From NCBI GenBank assembly GCA_017502165.1, contig JAFVVO010000018.1:1-36846 (forward strand): a stretch of 36,846 nt of DNA, written 5' to 3'. Each line of letters starts with the position of its first letter. The first letter of the stretch is position 1. Made by a program: the position numbers and the translations under genes. This DNA comes from Clostridia bacterium. Lineage in GTDB: Bacteria; Bacillota; Clostridia; Christensenellales; QALW01. Below are positions 28,362 to 36,733 of the stretch, piece by piece. The notes beneath the pieces are model-generated. The model did no database searches. It had not been told where the DNA came from and saw nothing but the letters and a program-made list of their open reading frames with translations.

Positions 28362-30728
28362 TTAGTTGTTTGCAATGAATTTCTTAATTTCAGAAACCAT
28401 TACGAACTTTTCAACGTTGTCACCCTTAACACTAACTAACGTGGGAGCCTGCTTAATGCCAAGGCTTTCAGTTAATTCAACGTTTTCCTGAGCAAGAACC
28501 TTGGTGTAAGGAATGTTTGCCTTTGTTAAAAGGGCTTCAGCAATCTTACAGTTGGGGCAAGTGCTTGATGCAAAGAGGTAAACGCCGTCGTTAAGTGTGC
28601 AGGGAGTGCAATCACAGCAAGCTTCTTCCTCCTGAACGGGACCTGAATGGGTCAGCACGGAAGTTTCAACGTTATAGGTCTTGCGCTCTTTGTATTCCTG
28701 AGTTTTACCTGCGTTCCAGTTTTTAACGGGACGGTAGTAACCGGTAATACGGCTGTAAACCTCGGTTTCGTTTCCGCATCTGGGACAGGAGAACTTTTCA
28801 CCTACGATATAACCGTGTTCTTTACATACGGAATAGGTGGGAGAAATTGAATAGTAGGGAAGACGGTAGTTTTCGGCAATCTTGCGAACAAGAGCGGCGG
28901 CTGCCTGCCAGGAGGGAAGCTTTTCACCGATAAATGCGTGGAAAACTGTACCTGAAGTATAAAGCGTATGTAACTCGTCCTGCATATCAAGAGCAGTAAA
29001 TACGTCGTCAGTAAAGCCAACGGGAAGATGTGAAGAGTTGGTGTAGTAGGGAGTTTCCGCATCGGAAGCGCAGATAATATCGGGATAATGCTTACGGTCG
29101 TGCTTTGCAAGACGGTATGAGGTGGACTCTGCAGGAGTTGCCTCAAGGTTGTAAAGGTCACCGTACATTTCCTGATAGTCGGAAAGGCGTTCACGCATGT
29201 GGTTAAGCACGTCTCTGGTGAATTCGCGGGTTTCCTTGCTTGTCATATCCTTTCTTATCCACTTTGCGTTAAGACCTGCTTCGTTCATACCAACGAGGCC
29301 GATAGTTGAGAAGTGGTTTGCAAAGGTGCCGAGATATCTCTTGGTGTAGGGGTAAAGTCCCTCGTCAAGAAGTTTTGTAATGATGGTACGCTTAACCTTA
29401 AGTGAACGTGCAGCAATATCCATCATCTTGTCAAGACGCTTGTAGAAGTCATCTTTGTCCTGGGCAAGATAAGCAATTCTGGGCATATTGATCGTTACAA
29501 CGCCAACTGAACCGGTGCTTTCGCCGCTGCCGAAGAAGCCGCCGGACTTTTTACGAAGCTCACGAAGGTCAAGGCGAAGTCTGCAGCACATTGAACGAAC
29601 GTCAGAGGGCTCCATATCGGAGTTAACGTAGTTGGAGAAGTAGGGGGTGCCGTATTTTGAAGTCATTTCAAACAACAGCTTGTTGTTTTCGGTTTCTGAC
29701 CAGTCAAAGTCGCGGGTAATTGAATATGTGGGGATAGGATACTGGAAGCCTCTTCCGTTGGCGTCGCCCTCTAACATAATTTCAATAAAGGCGCGGTTAA
29801 CCATATCCATTTCCTTTTTGCAGTCGCCGTACTTGAAGTCCATACGCTTTCCGCCTACGATAGCGTATTCGTCCTCAAGGTCGTGGGGAACCGTCCAGTC
29901 AAGAGTAATATTGCTGAAGGGAGCCTGAGTGCCCCAGCGTGAAGGAGTGTTAACACCGTAAATAAAGGATTCAATGCACTTTTTAACTGCATCATAGGAT
30001 AAGTTATCGGACTTAACGAAGGGAGCAAGATAGGTATCAAAGGATGAGAAAGCCTGAGCGCCTGCCCATTCGTTCTGCATAATGCCTAAGAAGTTTACCA
30101 TCTGGTTGCAAAGTGTTGCAAGATGCTTTGCAGGGGCAGAAGTAATCTTTCCGCCTACACCGCCTAAGCCCTCTTCAATAAGCTGCTTTAATGACCAACC
30201 TGCGCAATAGCCTGTAAGCATAGAAAGGTCGTGAATATGAATATCGGCATTTTTGTGTGCCTGAGCAATTTCGTCGTCATAAATTTCGGAAAGCCAGTAG
30301 TTAGCGGTAATAGCACCGGAGTTGCTCAAAATAAGACCGCCAACGGAATAGGTAACGGTAGAGTTTTCCTTAACGCGCCAGTCAATGCTCTTAACGTACT
30401 GGTCAACCAGCTCCTTGTAGTCAAGAATAGTTGATTTCATGTTACGGAGCTTTTCTCTCTGACGGCGGTAAAGAATATATGCCTTTGCAACGTCGGCATA
30501 GCCTGCCTGAACTAAAACAGTTTCAACGCTGTCCTGAATATCCTCAACGGCAATAATACCGTCGGTAATTTTCGGCTCAAAGTCGGAAGTAACCTTTAAG
30601 GCCAAAAAGTCGATAATGTTATCGTTAAACTGGCGGTTGCAGGCTTCAAAGGCCAGCTTGATAGCTGATGAAATTTTTGTAATGTCGAATTCGGCAATTT
30701 TGCCATCTCTTTTGTTTACTCTGAACAT
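28362..30728 (-). CDS. nrdD: Anaerobic ribonucleoside-triphosphate reductase with fused C-terminal glutaredoxin-like domain
   Basis: A 788-aa class III ribonucleotide reductase; E. coli NrdD has about 710. An ATP-cone occupies about 1-90. The barrel carries NVNTPSRWG-like VNTPSRWGTQAPFSN, GRGFQYPIPTYS and MCCRLRLDLREL. Near the C-terminus are the zinc ligands CKEHGY and CPRCG (about 636-652) and the glycyl-radical site RITGYYRP (G664). Past the usual end come a Cys cluster ACCDCTPC (704-710) and a redoxin domain (715-788) with CPNC at 724-727 and the cis-proline segment KQAPTLV. It makes dNTPs without oxygen; the fused domain likely supplies reducing power. Confidence 0.95.
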   Translation of the reverse strand: MFRVNKRDGKIAEFDITKISSAIKLAFEACNRQFNDNIIDFLALKVTSDFEPKITDGIIAVEDIQDSVETVLVQAGYADVAKAYILYRRQREKLRNMKSTILDYKELVDQYVKSIDWRVKENSTVTYSVGGLILSNSGAITANYWLSEIYDDEIAQAHKNADIHIHDLSMLTGYCAGWSLKQLIEEGLGGVGGKITSAPAKHLATLCNQMVNFLGIMQNEWAGAQAFSSFDTYLAPFVKSDNLSYDAVKKCIESFIYGVNTPSRWGTQAPFSNITLDWTVPHDLEDEYAIVGGKRMDFKYGDCKKEMDMVNRAFIEIMLEGDANGRGFQYPIPTYSITRDFDWSETENNKLLFEMTSKYGTPYFSNYVNSDMEPSDVRSMCCRLRLDLRELRKKSGGFFGSGESTGSVGVVTINMPRIAYLAQDKDDFYKRLDKMMDIAARSLKVKRTIITKLLDEGLYPYTKRYLGTFANHFSTIGLVGMNEAGLNAKWIRKDMTSKETREFTRDVLNHMRERLSDYQEMYGDLYNLEATPAESTSYRLAKHDRKHYPDIICASDAETPYYTNSSHLPVGFTDDVFTALDMQDELHTLYTSGTVFHAFIGEKLPSWQAAAALVRKIAENYRLPYYSISPTYSVCKEHGYIVGEKFSCPRCGNETEVYSRITGYYRPVKNWNAGKTQEYKERKTYNVETSVLTHSGPVQEEEACCDCTPCTLNDGVYLFASSTCPNCKIAEALLTKANIPYTKVLAQENVELTESLGIKQAPTLVSVKGDNVEKFVMVSEIKKFIANN

Positions 30729-30742
30729 AATTTTTTTCCTCT

Positions 30743-31432
30743 CTATTCTTGTCCCCGAAGAGTTGCTTGGGGAATTATTTTTTTAACTGTCTGTAAAATC
30801 TGATCCATTTCATCGTAGGAAAACGCACTGCAGTCAGTACCCAGCAGATTTCCTGAATCAACGAATTTTTGAATAAAATATTTGCTTTCGCTTCCAAGCC
30901 AATGGGCAATGCTCTCAAACTCGTCTATGGAGTGGATTCCCTTAACCGCCGTGGTGCGAAATTCGTGGTCAATGTGCGATGAACGGATAATTTTAATACT
31001 TTCTTCGATTTTAGCAACGTCCACGCTGCAGCCGCAGGCGCGGGAGTAATTTTCTTTTGAAGCCTTTACGTCCATTGCAACATAATCAACCAGACCGCTG
31101 TCGAGAACTTCTTTGAGCCTGCTTGGTGATGCACCGTTTGTATCAAGCTTTACCTTGTATCCCATAGACTTAATTTTTTCGATGAACGGAAGAATGTCCT
31201 TTTGCAATAACGGTTCACCGCCCGTTAAGCAAACACCGTCTAAAATATTGGTACGCGTTGGCAGATATTCAAGCACGTCCCCTTCCGCTGACGGATATTC
31301 GTTGGGACTAAAAACAAGACCTGCATTGTGGCAAAAGGGACACCTAAGATTGCAGCCGCCGGTGAAGACCGTGCAGGCAACCTTGCCCGGAAAATCAAGG
31401 AGAGTAAGCTTTTGAAAGCCCTGAACATTCAT
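30743..31432 (-). CDS. nrdG: Anaerobic ribonucleotide reductase activating protein (radical SAM)
   Basis: A 229-aa radical-SAM enzyme. The iron-sulfur motif CNLRCPFCHN lies at about residue 27-36, after KLTLLDFPGKVACTVFTGG; CLTGGEPLL is the SAM-binding GGE motif. It forms the glycyl radical on NrdD G664. The start at 31432 has a GAGAGGATG site; a longer frame from 31582 would run through the promoter. It precedes nrdD by 14 bases, the reverse of the E. coli order, and is controlled by the promoter and two NrdR-type boxes upstream. Confidence 0.94.
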   Translation of the reverse strand: MNVQGFQKLTLLDFPGKVACTVFTGGCNLRCPFCHNAGLVFSPNEYPSAEGDVLEYLPTRTNILDGVCLTGGEPLLQKDILPFIEKIKSMGYKVKLDTNGASPSRLKEVLDSGLVDYVAMDVKASKENYSRACGCSVDVAKIEESIKIIRSSHIDHEFRTTAVKGIHSIDEFESIAHWLGSESKYFIQKFVDSGNLLGTDCSAFSYDEMDQILQTVKKIIPQATLRGQE

Positions 31433-31478
31433 AAAAATCATCCTCTCCACACGATTCTTGCCCAAATTAAGCATCGTT

Positions 31479-31507
31479 AGTATAGCATACATATTTTGCG
31501 ATGTCAA
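31479..31507 (-). promoter_or_regulatory. Consensus SigA promoter of the nrdG-nrdD operon
   Basis: On the minus strand TTGACA (31502-31507), 17-base spacer ending TGC (extended), TATACT (31479-31484), 46 bases before the nrdG start. Confidence 0.85.
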
Positions 31508-31516
31508 CATAAAAAA

Positions 31517-31532
31517 ACACAATATGTAGTAT
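31517..31532 (-). promoter_or_regulatory. NrdR box 1
   Basis: ACACAATATGTAGTAT, 14 of 16 positions of the NrdR consensus ACACWATATATWGTGT, ten bases upstream of the -35. Confidence 0.75.
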
Positions 31533-31549
31533 TTTTTTATAAATTTTGT

Positions 31550-31565
31550 TAACAATATATTGATA
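31550..31565 (-). promoter_or_regulatory. NrdR box 2
   Basis: TAACAATATATTGATA, with the perfect palindromic core CAATATATTG. Its centre is 33 bp, three helical turns, from box 1, which is the spacing of paired NrdR sites. Confidence 0.7.
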
Positions 31566-31814
31566 TATGGACTTGTGAACATACGTAAATACTTACTAAA
31601 TGGTATAAATTTGCAGAGAAAATTTGCATTTATACATTCTGCCTAAAGAGAAAGGGCTTGCAGAATCTATCAAATGCTTGCGCTTGCAGATAAAAAACAA
31701 AAATAATTATTCAATTTTGCGCGGCGTGTTATTTGGAAATAGAATAAATAAAGCGCTGCGTTTAGTGTTTGGGAGGAAAATCAAAAAAATTTTTCTGTAA
31801 GAAAACATAAACTT
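31566..31814. other. Gene-free stretch between nrdG and ddh
   Basis: No credible reading frame. It holds TATAAAT/ATTTATA arms (about 31604-31634), ATTCTGC/GCAGAAT arms further on, and several CTTGC-rich repeats. I recognise no riboswitch, lysine element or T-box. The whole gap between the nrdG and ddh starts is 442 bases. Confidence 0.4.
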
Positions 31815-31843
31815 TTGACGAATAGAAAATTTAATAGTATAAT
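31815..31843 (+). promoter_or_regulatory. SigA promoter of ddh
   Basis: TTGACG (31815-31820), 17-base spacer, TATAAT (31838-31843), 31 bases before the ATG. Confidence 0.8.
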
Positions 31844-31874
31844 ACAATATATAAATTTTGAAAGAAGGCAGATT

Positions 31875-32852
31875 ATGAAAATAGGAATTGTAGGATACGG
31901 TAACTTAGGTAAAGGCGTTGAATGTGCCATAAGGCAAAATCCTGATATGGAGCTGTACGGAATTTTTACCCGTCGCGCACCTGAAAGCCTTAAAACTTTG
32001 ACAGGCGCAAACGTATATTCTTTAGATGATATTCTTTCCCATAAAGGAAAGGTTGACGTGCTTATTATTTGTTCAGGAAGCGCAACCGATTTACCCGAAC
32101 AGACACCTTATTTGGCAAAACACTTTAACGTGGTTGACAGCTTTGACACTCACGCAAAAATTCCCGAGCATTTTGCACGTGTTGACGAAGCAAGCCGTGA
32201 AGCAGGAACCGTTGCAATGATTTCTGTAGGCTGGGACCCCGGTATGTTTTCTCTTAACAGATTGTATTTAGAGGTTATTCTTCCTGAAGGAAAAACATAT
32301 ACCTTCTGGGGTAAGGGTGTAAGCCAGGGTCATTCCGACGCCATCAGAAGAATCGAAGGCGTGCTTGACGCCCGTCAGTATACAATTCCCGTGCCCGAAG
32401 CAATGCAGAGCGTCCGCAGTGGTGAAAATCCTGATTTAACCGTTCGCCAAAAGCACACGAGAGAATGCTTCGTTGTGGCTAAGGAGGGCGCAGATAAGGC
32501 AAAAATTGAGCAGCAGATTAAAACTATGCCCAACTATTTTGCCGATTACGATACAACCGTTCATTTTATATCCTTGGAGGAGCTTAAACGCGACCATAGC
32601 GGTATCCCTCACGGCGGAAGCGTTATTCGTTGCGGTCAGACGGGCTTAAACGGCGAAAATAAGCACGTTGTTGAATACAGCATCAAGCTTGATTCAAACC
32701 CCGAGTTTACCTCTTCGGTGCTCGTCTCTTACGCCCGCGCGGCAGTAAAAATGAGCGCAGAAGGAATTTGCGGCTGCAAAACCGTCTTCGACGTTGCGCC
32801 CAAATATCTTACCGACAAAACCTTATTTGAAATAAATAAAGAGCTTTTGTAA
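31875..32852 (+). CDS. ddh: meso-Diaminopimelate dehydrogenase
   Basis: A 325-aa enzyme of the length seen in Corynebacterium Ddh. N-terminal NADPH motif GIVGYGNLGKGVE, then DVLIICSGSATDLPEQ, NVVDSFDTHAKIPEH and the substrate-loop MISVGWDPGMFSLNR, with FWGKGVSQGHSDAIRRI, all typical of the family. It makes meso-DAP from tetrahydrodipicolinate in one step, for peptidoglycan and lysine. Start at 31875 with AAGGCAG upstream; a frame from 31815 overlaps the promoter. VanZ-like gene follows one base after its stop. Confidence 0.94.
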   Translation: MKIGIVGYGNLGKGVECAIRQNPDMELYGIFTRRAPESLKTLTGANVYSLDDILSHKGKVDVLIICSGSATDLPEQTPYLAKHFNVVDSFDTHAKIPEHFARVDEASREAGTVAMISVGWDPGMFSLNRLYLEVILPEGKTYTFWGKGVSQGHSDAIRRIEGVLDARQYTIPVPEAMQSVRSGENPDLTVRQKHTRECFVVAKEGADKAKIEQQIKTMPNYFADYDTTVHFISLEELKRDHSGIPHGGSVIRCGQTGLNGENKHVVEYSIKLDSNPEFTSSVLVSYARAAVKMSAEGICGCKTVFDVAPKYLTDKTLFEINKELL

Positions 32853-32853
32853 A

Positions 32854-33336
32854 ATGAAACGAATATTTTTGATTATCCTTGGGTATTTAGGGGTAATATC
32901 AATAATGGTGGGTATTTTTTGCTTTTCCGCTCAGCCTGCAGAAGAATCTGCTTCTGTCAGCGGCGGAATAGTAAAGACTATAGCAGACCGGTTTTTTGAT
33001 TCGGACACTTTAACTGCAGAAAACCTGGAAATGCTGATAGACAGACTTCAGTTTATAGTTCGCAAAACTGCCCACTACCTCGTTTACGCAGGCTTAGGTT
33101 TCTTTGCTTATATGGCACTAAAAAATACCTTTGAGAAAAGATACACCTTTGTCCCTGCATTTGCCTGGGGAGTTCTGTATTCCGTAAGCGACGAAATACA
33201 TCAACTTTTTGTGCCCGGCAGATCCGGTGAAATTCGGGACGTTTTTCTCGATTCCTTAGGTGTTGCCACAGGCGTGCTTACCCTAATGCTCATATATAAT
33301 TTATTGACAATGAAAAACAAAAGAAATATAATGTAA
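32854..33336 (+). CDS. VanZ-like membrane protein
   Basis: A 160-aa protein with about four helices. FSAQPAEESASVSGG after the first helix, VRKTAHYLVYAGLGFFAY, and the conserved SDEIHQLFVPGRSGEIRDVFLDSLG are the VanZ family pattern. VanZ lowers teicoplanin binding in some enterococci; most chromosomal homologues have no proved role. It probably shares the ddh transcript: the start is one base after the ddh stop. Confidence 0.88.
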   Translation: MKRIFLIILGYLGVISIMVGIFCFSAQPAEESASVSGGIVKTIADRFFDSDTLTAENLEMLIDRLQFIVRKTAHYLVYAGLGFFAYMALKNTFEKRYTFVPAFAWGVLYSVSDEIHQLFVPGRSGEIRDVFLDSLGVATGVLTLMLIYNLLTMKNKRNIM

Positions 33337-33384
33337 TTGTTCGAAGTCCACTTTTTAAGGGGCTATCGAATAAAATATATTTTT

Positions 33385-33403
33385 GAATAAGCTTTGCTTA
33401 TTC
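33385..33403. repeat. Intergenic palindrome with CTTTGCTT core
   Basis: Perfect stem GAATAAGC/GCTTATTC with a TTT loop. Similar in core to the hairpin at 22874-22898. Lies between the VanZ-like and PanT-like genes. Confidence 0.5.
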
Positions 33404-33453
33404 GTCTAAGCGTTGTATCACGAAATGTGAACGACAGCAAAGGAGGAAAGATT

Positions 33454-34023
33454 ATGAAAAAGGTTTCAACGAAAAAAATAGTTTTAGGTGGCGTGCTTAC
33501 GGCACTGGTAATCGCATTGTATTTAATGGCGTCGTTTATCAGGCTGGGCACGTTTTCTACTGCCACGTTAGTGCTCGTTCCCATTATTTTAGGCGGCGCT
33601 ACCTGCGGCTGCTTAATGGGAGCATGGCTTGGCCTTGTGTTTGGTTTAGTGGTGCTTTTAAGCGGTGACGCGGGACCCTTTTTAGCCATTAGCGTTCCCG
33701 GAACGATAATAACGGTTTTGGCAAAGGGTGCTCTTTCGGGCTTGCTTTCGGCACTTGTTTATAAGGCGCTTAACAAGTGGAATAAATTAGTTGCGGTAAT
33801 AAGCGCATCCTTGATTTGCCCCTTTGTTAATACGGCAATCTTCGTGCTTGGCTGCCTTACGTTTTTCCTGCCTGCATTATCACTTCAGGCAGGTGACCAA
33901 AACGTATTTTTGTTTATTCTTACGGTTTACGTAGGCGGAAACTTCTTCTTAGAGCTTGGGGTAAACGCCGTGCTTGCACCGGTAATTTTCAGATTATTAA
34001 ACATTAAAGAAATAAAAGGATAA
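33454..34023 (+). CDS. ECF transporter S component, probably for pantothenate
   Basis: A 189-aa membrane protein with about six hydrophobic helices: KKIVLGGVLTALVIALYLM, TLVLVPIILGGATCG, LGLVFGLVVLLSG and so on, the general pattern of energy-coupling-factor substrate subunits. No ATPase (ecfA) or ecfT is nearby, as for group II ECF systems that share an energising module. Substrate is inferred from the neighbour coaX, 64 bases downstream, as for PanT. Start at 33454 with AGGAGG upstream; a frame from 33394 has no site. Gene symbol withheld. Confidence 0.8.
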   Translation: MKKVSTKKIVLGGVLTALVIALYLMASFIRLGTFSTATLVLVPIILGGATCGCLMGAWLGLVFGLVVLLSGDAGPFLAISVPGTIITVLAKGALSGLLSALVYKALNKWNKLVAVISASLICPFVNTAIFVLGCLTFFLPALSLQAGDQNVFLFILTVYVGGNFFLELGVNAVLAPVIFRLLNIKEIKG

Positions 34024-34087
34024 TCCGTGTGTCCTGAAAGATAAAACGCGTCAGCTCGTTTTACGGGCATAGCTAAAGGAGAACAAA

Positions 34088-34867
34088 ATGATTCTTGTAC
34101 TTGATATAGGTAACACCAACGTTAAGCTTGGTGTGTTTGAAAACGATAAATTGAAGGGTACCTGGCGAATTTCTACCGATACGAGAAAAACCAGTGACGA
34201 ATACGGTATAGCAGTTGTAGAAATGCTTACCTCAGGTGGAGTTGAAATCGACAAAATCGAAGGCGTTATTATGTCTTCGGTTGTGCCGGGAATTAACTTT
34301 ACCATTGAGCATATGCTTGATGATTATATTCACAAAAAGCCCATCGTTGTTGGTGCAGGTGTTCGCACGGGACTTAACATTAAAATTGATAACCCCAAGG
34401 AAATGGGCGGAGATATTATTTGTGACAGCGTTTCTGCCTTTAACCGTTACGGCGGACCTTGCATTACTATTGACTTTGGCACGGCAACTACCATTTGCGC
34501 AACTAACGAAAAGTGCGAGCTTTTAGGCGGTTGCATTTTACCGGGAGTGAGAGTTTCCTCCGAAGCACTTTCTGATAAGGCGGCAAAGCTTCCCACCGTT
34601 GCCCTTGAATTGCCCGAAAGCATTATCGGTAAAAACACCATTGCCTGTATGCAGGCGGGGCTTTTGTACGGCTATATCGGTCAGATAGAATATATCATCG
34701 GCAAAATGAAAAAGGAAGCAGGCTTTGAAAACGCGCGTGTTATAGCAACGGGCGGTCTTGCAAAAACAATAGCGGTTCATACGGAATGTATCGACGTGGT
34801 AGATTCCCGCTTAACTCTTGAAGGCTTAAGACTTATTTACAAAATGAACAAGGACGGTAGAAGATAA
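34088..34867 (+). CDS. coaX: Type III pantothenate kinase
   Basis: A 259-aa enzyme of the usual length. LDIGNTNVKLGVF (5-17), SSVVPGIN, GADI-like GGDIICDS with the catalytic aspartate, IDFGTATTICAT, GGCILPGV and ATGGLAKTI are the CoaX motifs. It phosphorylates pantothenate as the first step of CoA synthesis. AAAGGAG precedes the ATG. Its stop overlaps the htpG start by one base (TAATG). With the S component upstream it forms an uptake-plus-kinase unit. Confidence 0.94.
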   Translation: MILVLDIGNTNVKLGVFENDKLKGTWRISTDTRKTSDEYGIAVVEMLTSGGVEIDKIEGVIMSSVVPGINFTIEHMLDDYIHKKPIVVGAGVRTGLNIKIDNPKEMGGDIICDSVSAFNRYGGPCITIDFGTATTICATNEKCELLGGCILPGVRVSSEALSDKAAKLPTVALELPESIIGKNTIACMQAGLLYGYIGQIEYIIGKMKKEAGFENARVIATGGLAKTIAVHTECIDVVDSRLTLEGLRLIYKMNKDGRR

Positions 34868-36639
34868 TGACAGAAAAGGGTAAAATCTCAGTTAACTCCG
34901 ATAATTTGATGCCAATAATCAAAAAGTGGCTTTACAGTGATAGAGACATTTTTGTGCGCGAGCTTGTTTCCAACGGCGTTGACGCTATCAGTAAGTACAA
35001 GAAGCTTGTGCAAATGGGTCAGGCTGAAGAAAAGGAAAGCTATAGCGTTACCGTTAAAGCAGACGCTGAAGCAGGCACATTAACCTTTACCGATAACGGA
35101 CTTGGTATGACCAAGGAAGAAGTAGAAAAATATATCAATCAAGTAGCGTTTTCAGGCGCGGTTGACTTTTTGGAAAAGTATGAGGACACCGACAGCAGCG
35201 GCATAATCGGCCATTTCGGTCTTGGCTTTTATTCTGCCTTTATGGTTTCAAATAGGGTTACCATTGAAACACTTTCTTATCAGACCGGGGCAAAGGCAAT
35301 TTTTTGGGAAAGCGACGGAAGCGACGAATATGCTATCTCCGATTCGGACAAAACTGACGTAGGTACAAAAATTACCCTTTATCTTAATGAAGAAAGCCTT
35401 GAATTTGCCAAAAACTCTGCAGTTTTGGCAGTCTTGGAAAAGTACTGCCGCTTTATGCCCGTTGAAATTTTCCTTGAGGGCGAAAATGACGGCAAGGCCA
35501 TTAATGACGTTTCTCCCTTGTGGCTTAAAAAGCCTTCCGAGTGTACGGAAGAGGAATATAAAGAGTTCTATCATAAGGTGTTTACGGATTTTAACGATCC
35601 TCTTTTCTGGATACACCTTAACGTAGATTATCCCTTCAACCTTAAGGGCATCGTATATTTCCCCAAATTGACGGAAAATCCCGAAAGCATCCAGGGTCAG
35701 ATTAAGCTTTTCAATAACCAGGTATTCGTTGCGGATAACATTAAGGAGATTATTCCCGAATTTTTAATGCTGCTTAAGGGCGTTATTGATTGCCCCGATA
35801 TGCCCCTTAACGTTTCAAGAAGCTTTTTACAAAACGACAGAACGGTTGCACAGATAAGCAATCACATCACCAAGAAAATTGCCGACAGATTAACTAATAT
35901 GGCAAAGAACGAAAAAGAAGCTTACGAAAAGTTCTGGGATGACATTAACGTTTTCGTAAAATACGGCTGTATGCGCGACAGTAAGTTTGACGAGCGCTTG
36001 AAGGATTACGTTATTTACAAAACTACCGATAACGGCTTTGTAACCTTGGAAGAATACCTTAAGGATGCAGAGGATAAAAAGGTTTACTACGTAAGCAACG
36101 AAAAGCAGCAGGCACAGTATATTTCACTTCTTACCTCTGCGGGCAAAAAAGCGGTGCATTTAGGCGGTATGCTTGATATTCCCTTTATGCAACACGTGGA
36201 AATGCATAACCAGGGTGTACGCTTTGAGCGTGTTGATGCGTCTATTGCAGGCGCGCTTGATGCAGAAAATCATCTGTTTGACGTGCTTTGCGAGTACACC
36301 GCCAAGTTAGTTAATGAAAATACCACCGTTAAGGCTCAGAAAATTCAGAGTGATATGCCTGCTGTGCTTCTTGTTGACGAGTTCGGCAGAAGAATGGACG
36401 AAGCGCAGAAATATTACGGTATGAAAAATTTAGGCAATATGCTTAAATATACTCTTGTGCTCAACACCTCAAGTCCTCTGGTTGAAAGCATTAACAAGAT
36501 GGCAGAGGGAGAAAGCAAGGAGCAGGCGGTTAAATACGTTTACGATTTAGCCCGCTTGGCACACGGAAGTCTTACGGCAGAAGAAACGGCGCAGTTTATT
36601 TCTCAAAGCGCCCAAAACTTAGAAAAGCTTTGTGAATAA
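34867..36639 (+). CDS. htpG: Molecular chaperone HtpG (Hsp90)
   Basis: A 590-aa bacterial Hsp90, somewhat shorter than E. coli HtpG (624). The ATP site shows RELVSNGVDAISK (usually RELISNASDA), TDNGLGMTKEEV, and GHFGLGFYSAFMVSN; the middle domain has DCPDMPLNVSRSFLQND with the ATP-contacting Arg. Cytoplasmic chaperone. Translation is coupled to coaX by a TAATG overlap, an unusual partner for htpG. A terminator follows. Confidence 0.94.
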   Translation: MTEKGKISVNSDNLMPIIKKWLYSDRDIFVRELVSNGVDAISKYKKLVQMGQAEEKESYSVTVKADAEAGTLTFTDNGLGMTKEEVEKYINQVAFSGAVDFLEKYEDTDSSGIIGHFGLGFYSAFMVSNRVTIETLSYQTGAKAIFWESDGSDEYAISDSDKTDVGTKITLYLNEESLEFAKNSAVLAVLEKYCRFMPVEIFLEGENDGKAINDVSPLWLKKPSECTEEEYKEFYHKVFTDFNDPLFWIHLNVDYPFNLKGIVYFPKLTENPESIQGQIKLFNNQVFVADNIKEIIPEFLMLLKGVIDCPDMPLNVSRSFLQNDRTVAQISNHITKKIADRLTNMAKNEKEAYEKFWDDINVFVKYGCMRDSKFDERLKDYVIYKTTDNGFVTLEEYLKDAEDKKVYYVSNEKQQAQYISLLTSAGKKAVHLGGMLDIPFMQHVEMHNQGVRFERVDASIAGALDAENHLFDVLCEYTAKLVNENTTVKAQKIQSDMPAVLLVDEFGRRMDEAQKYYGMKNLGNMLKYTLVLNTSSPLVESINKMAEGESKEQAVKYVYDLARLAHGSLTAEETAQFISQSAQNLEKLCE

Positions 36640-36673
36640 ATAGCAGTGTTATAATTTGACCGAAAAAAATAGC

Positions 36674-36709
36674 GGATACGGCTTAAAATGGGCCGTATCC
36701 CTTTATTTT
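36674..36709 (+). terminator. Terminator of htpG
   Basis: A 9-bp stem GGATACGGC/GCCGTATCC (36674-36682 with 36692-36700) followed by CTTTATTTT. Confidence 0.85.
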
Positions 36710-36733
36710 GGCGTCTTCAGACGTGGAAATAAA

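Noticed and set aside
31433-31582. N-terminal extension of NrdG
   Set aside because: The added 50 residues would be encoded by the promoter and NrdR region and are not like the family.
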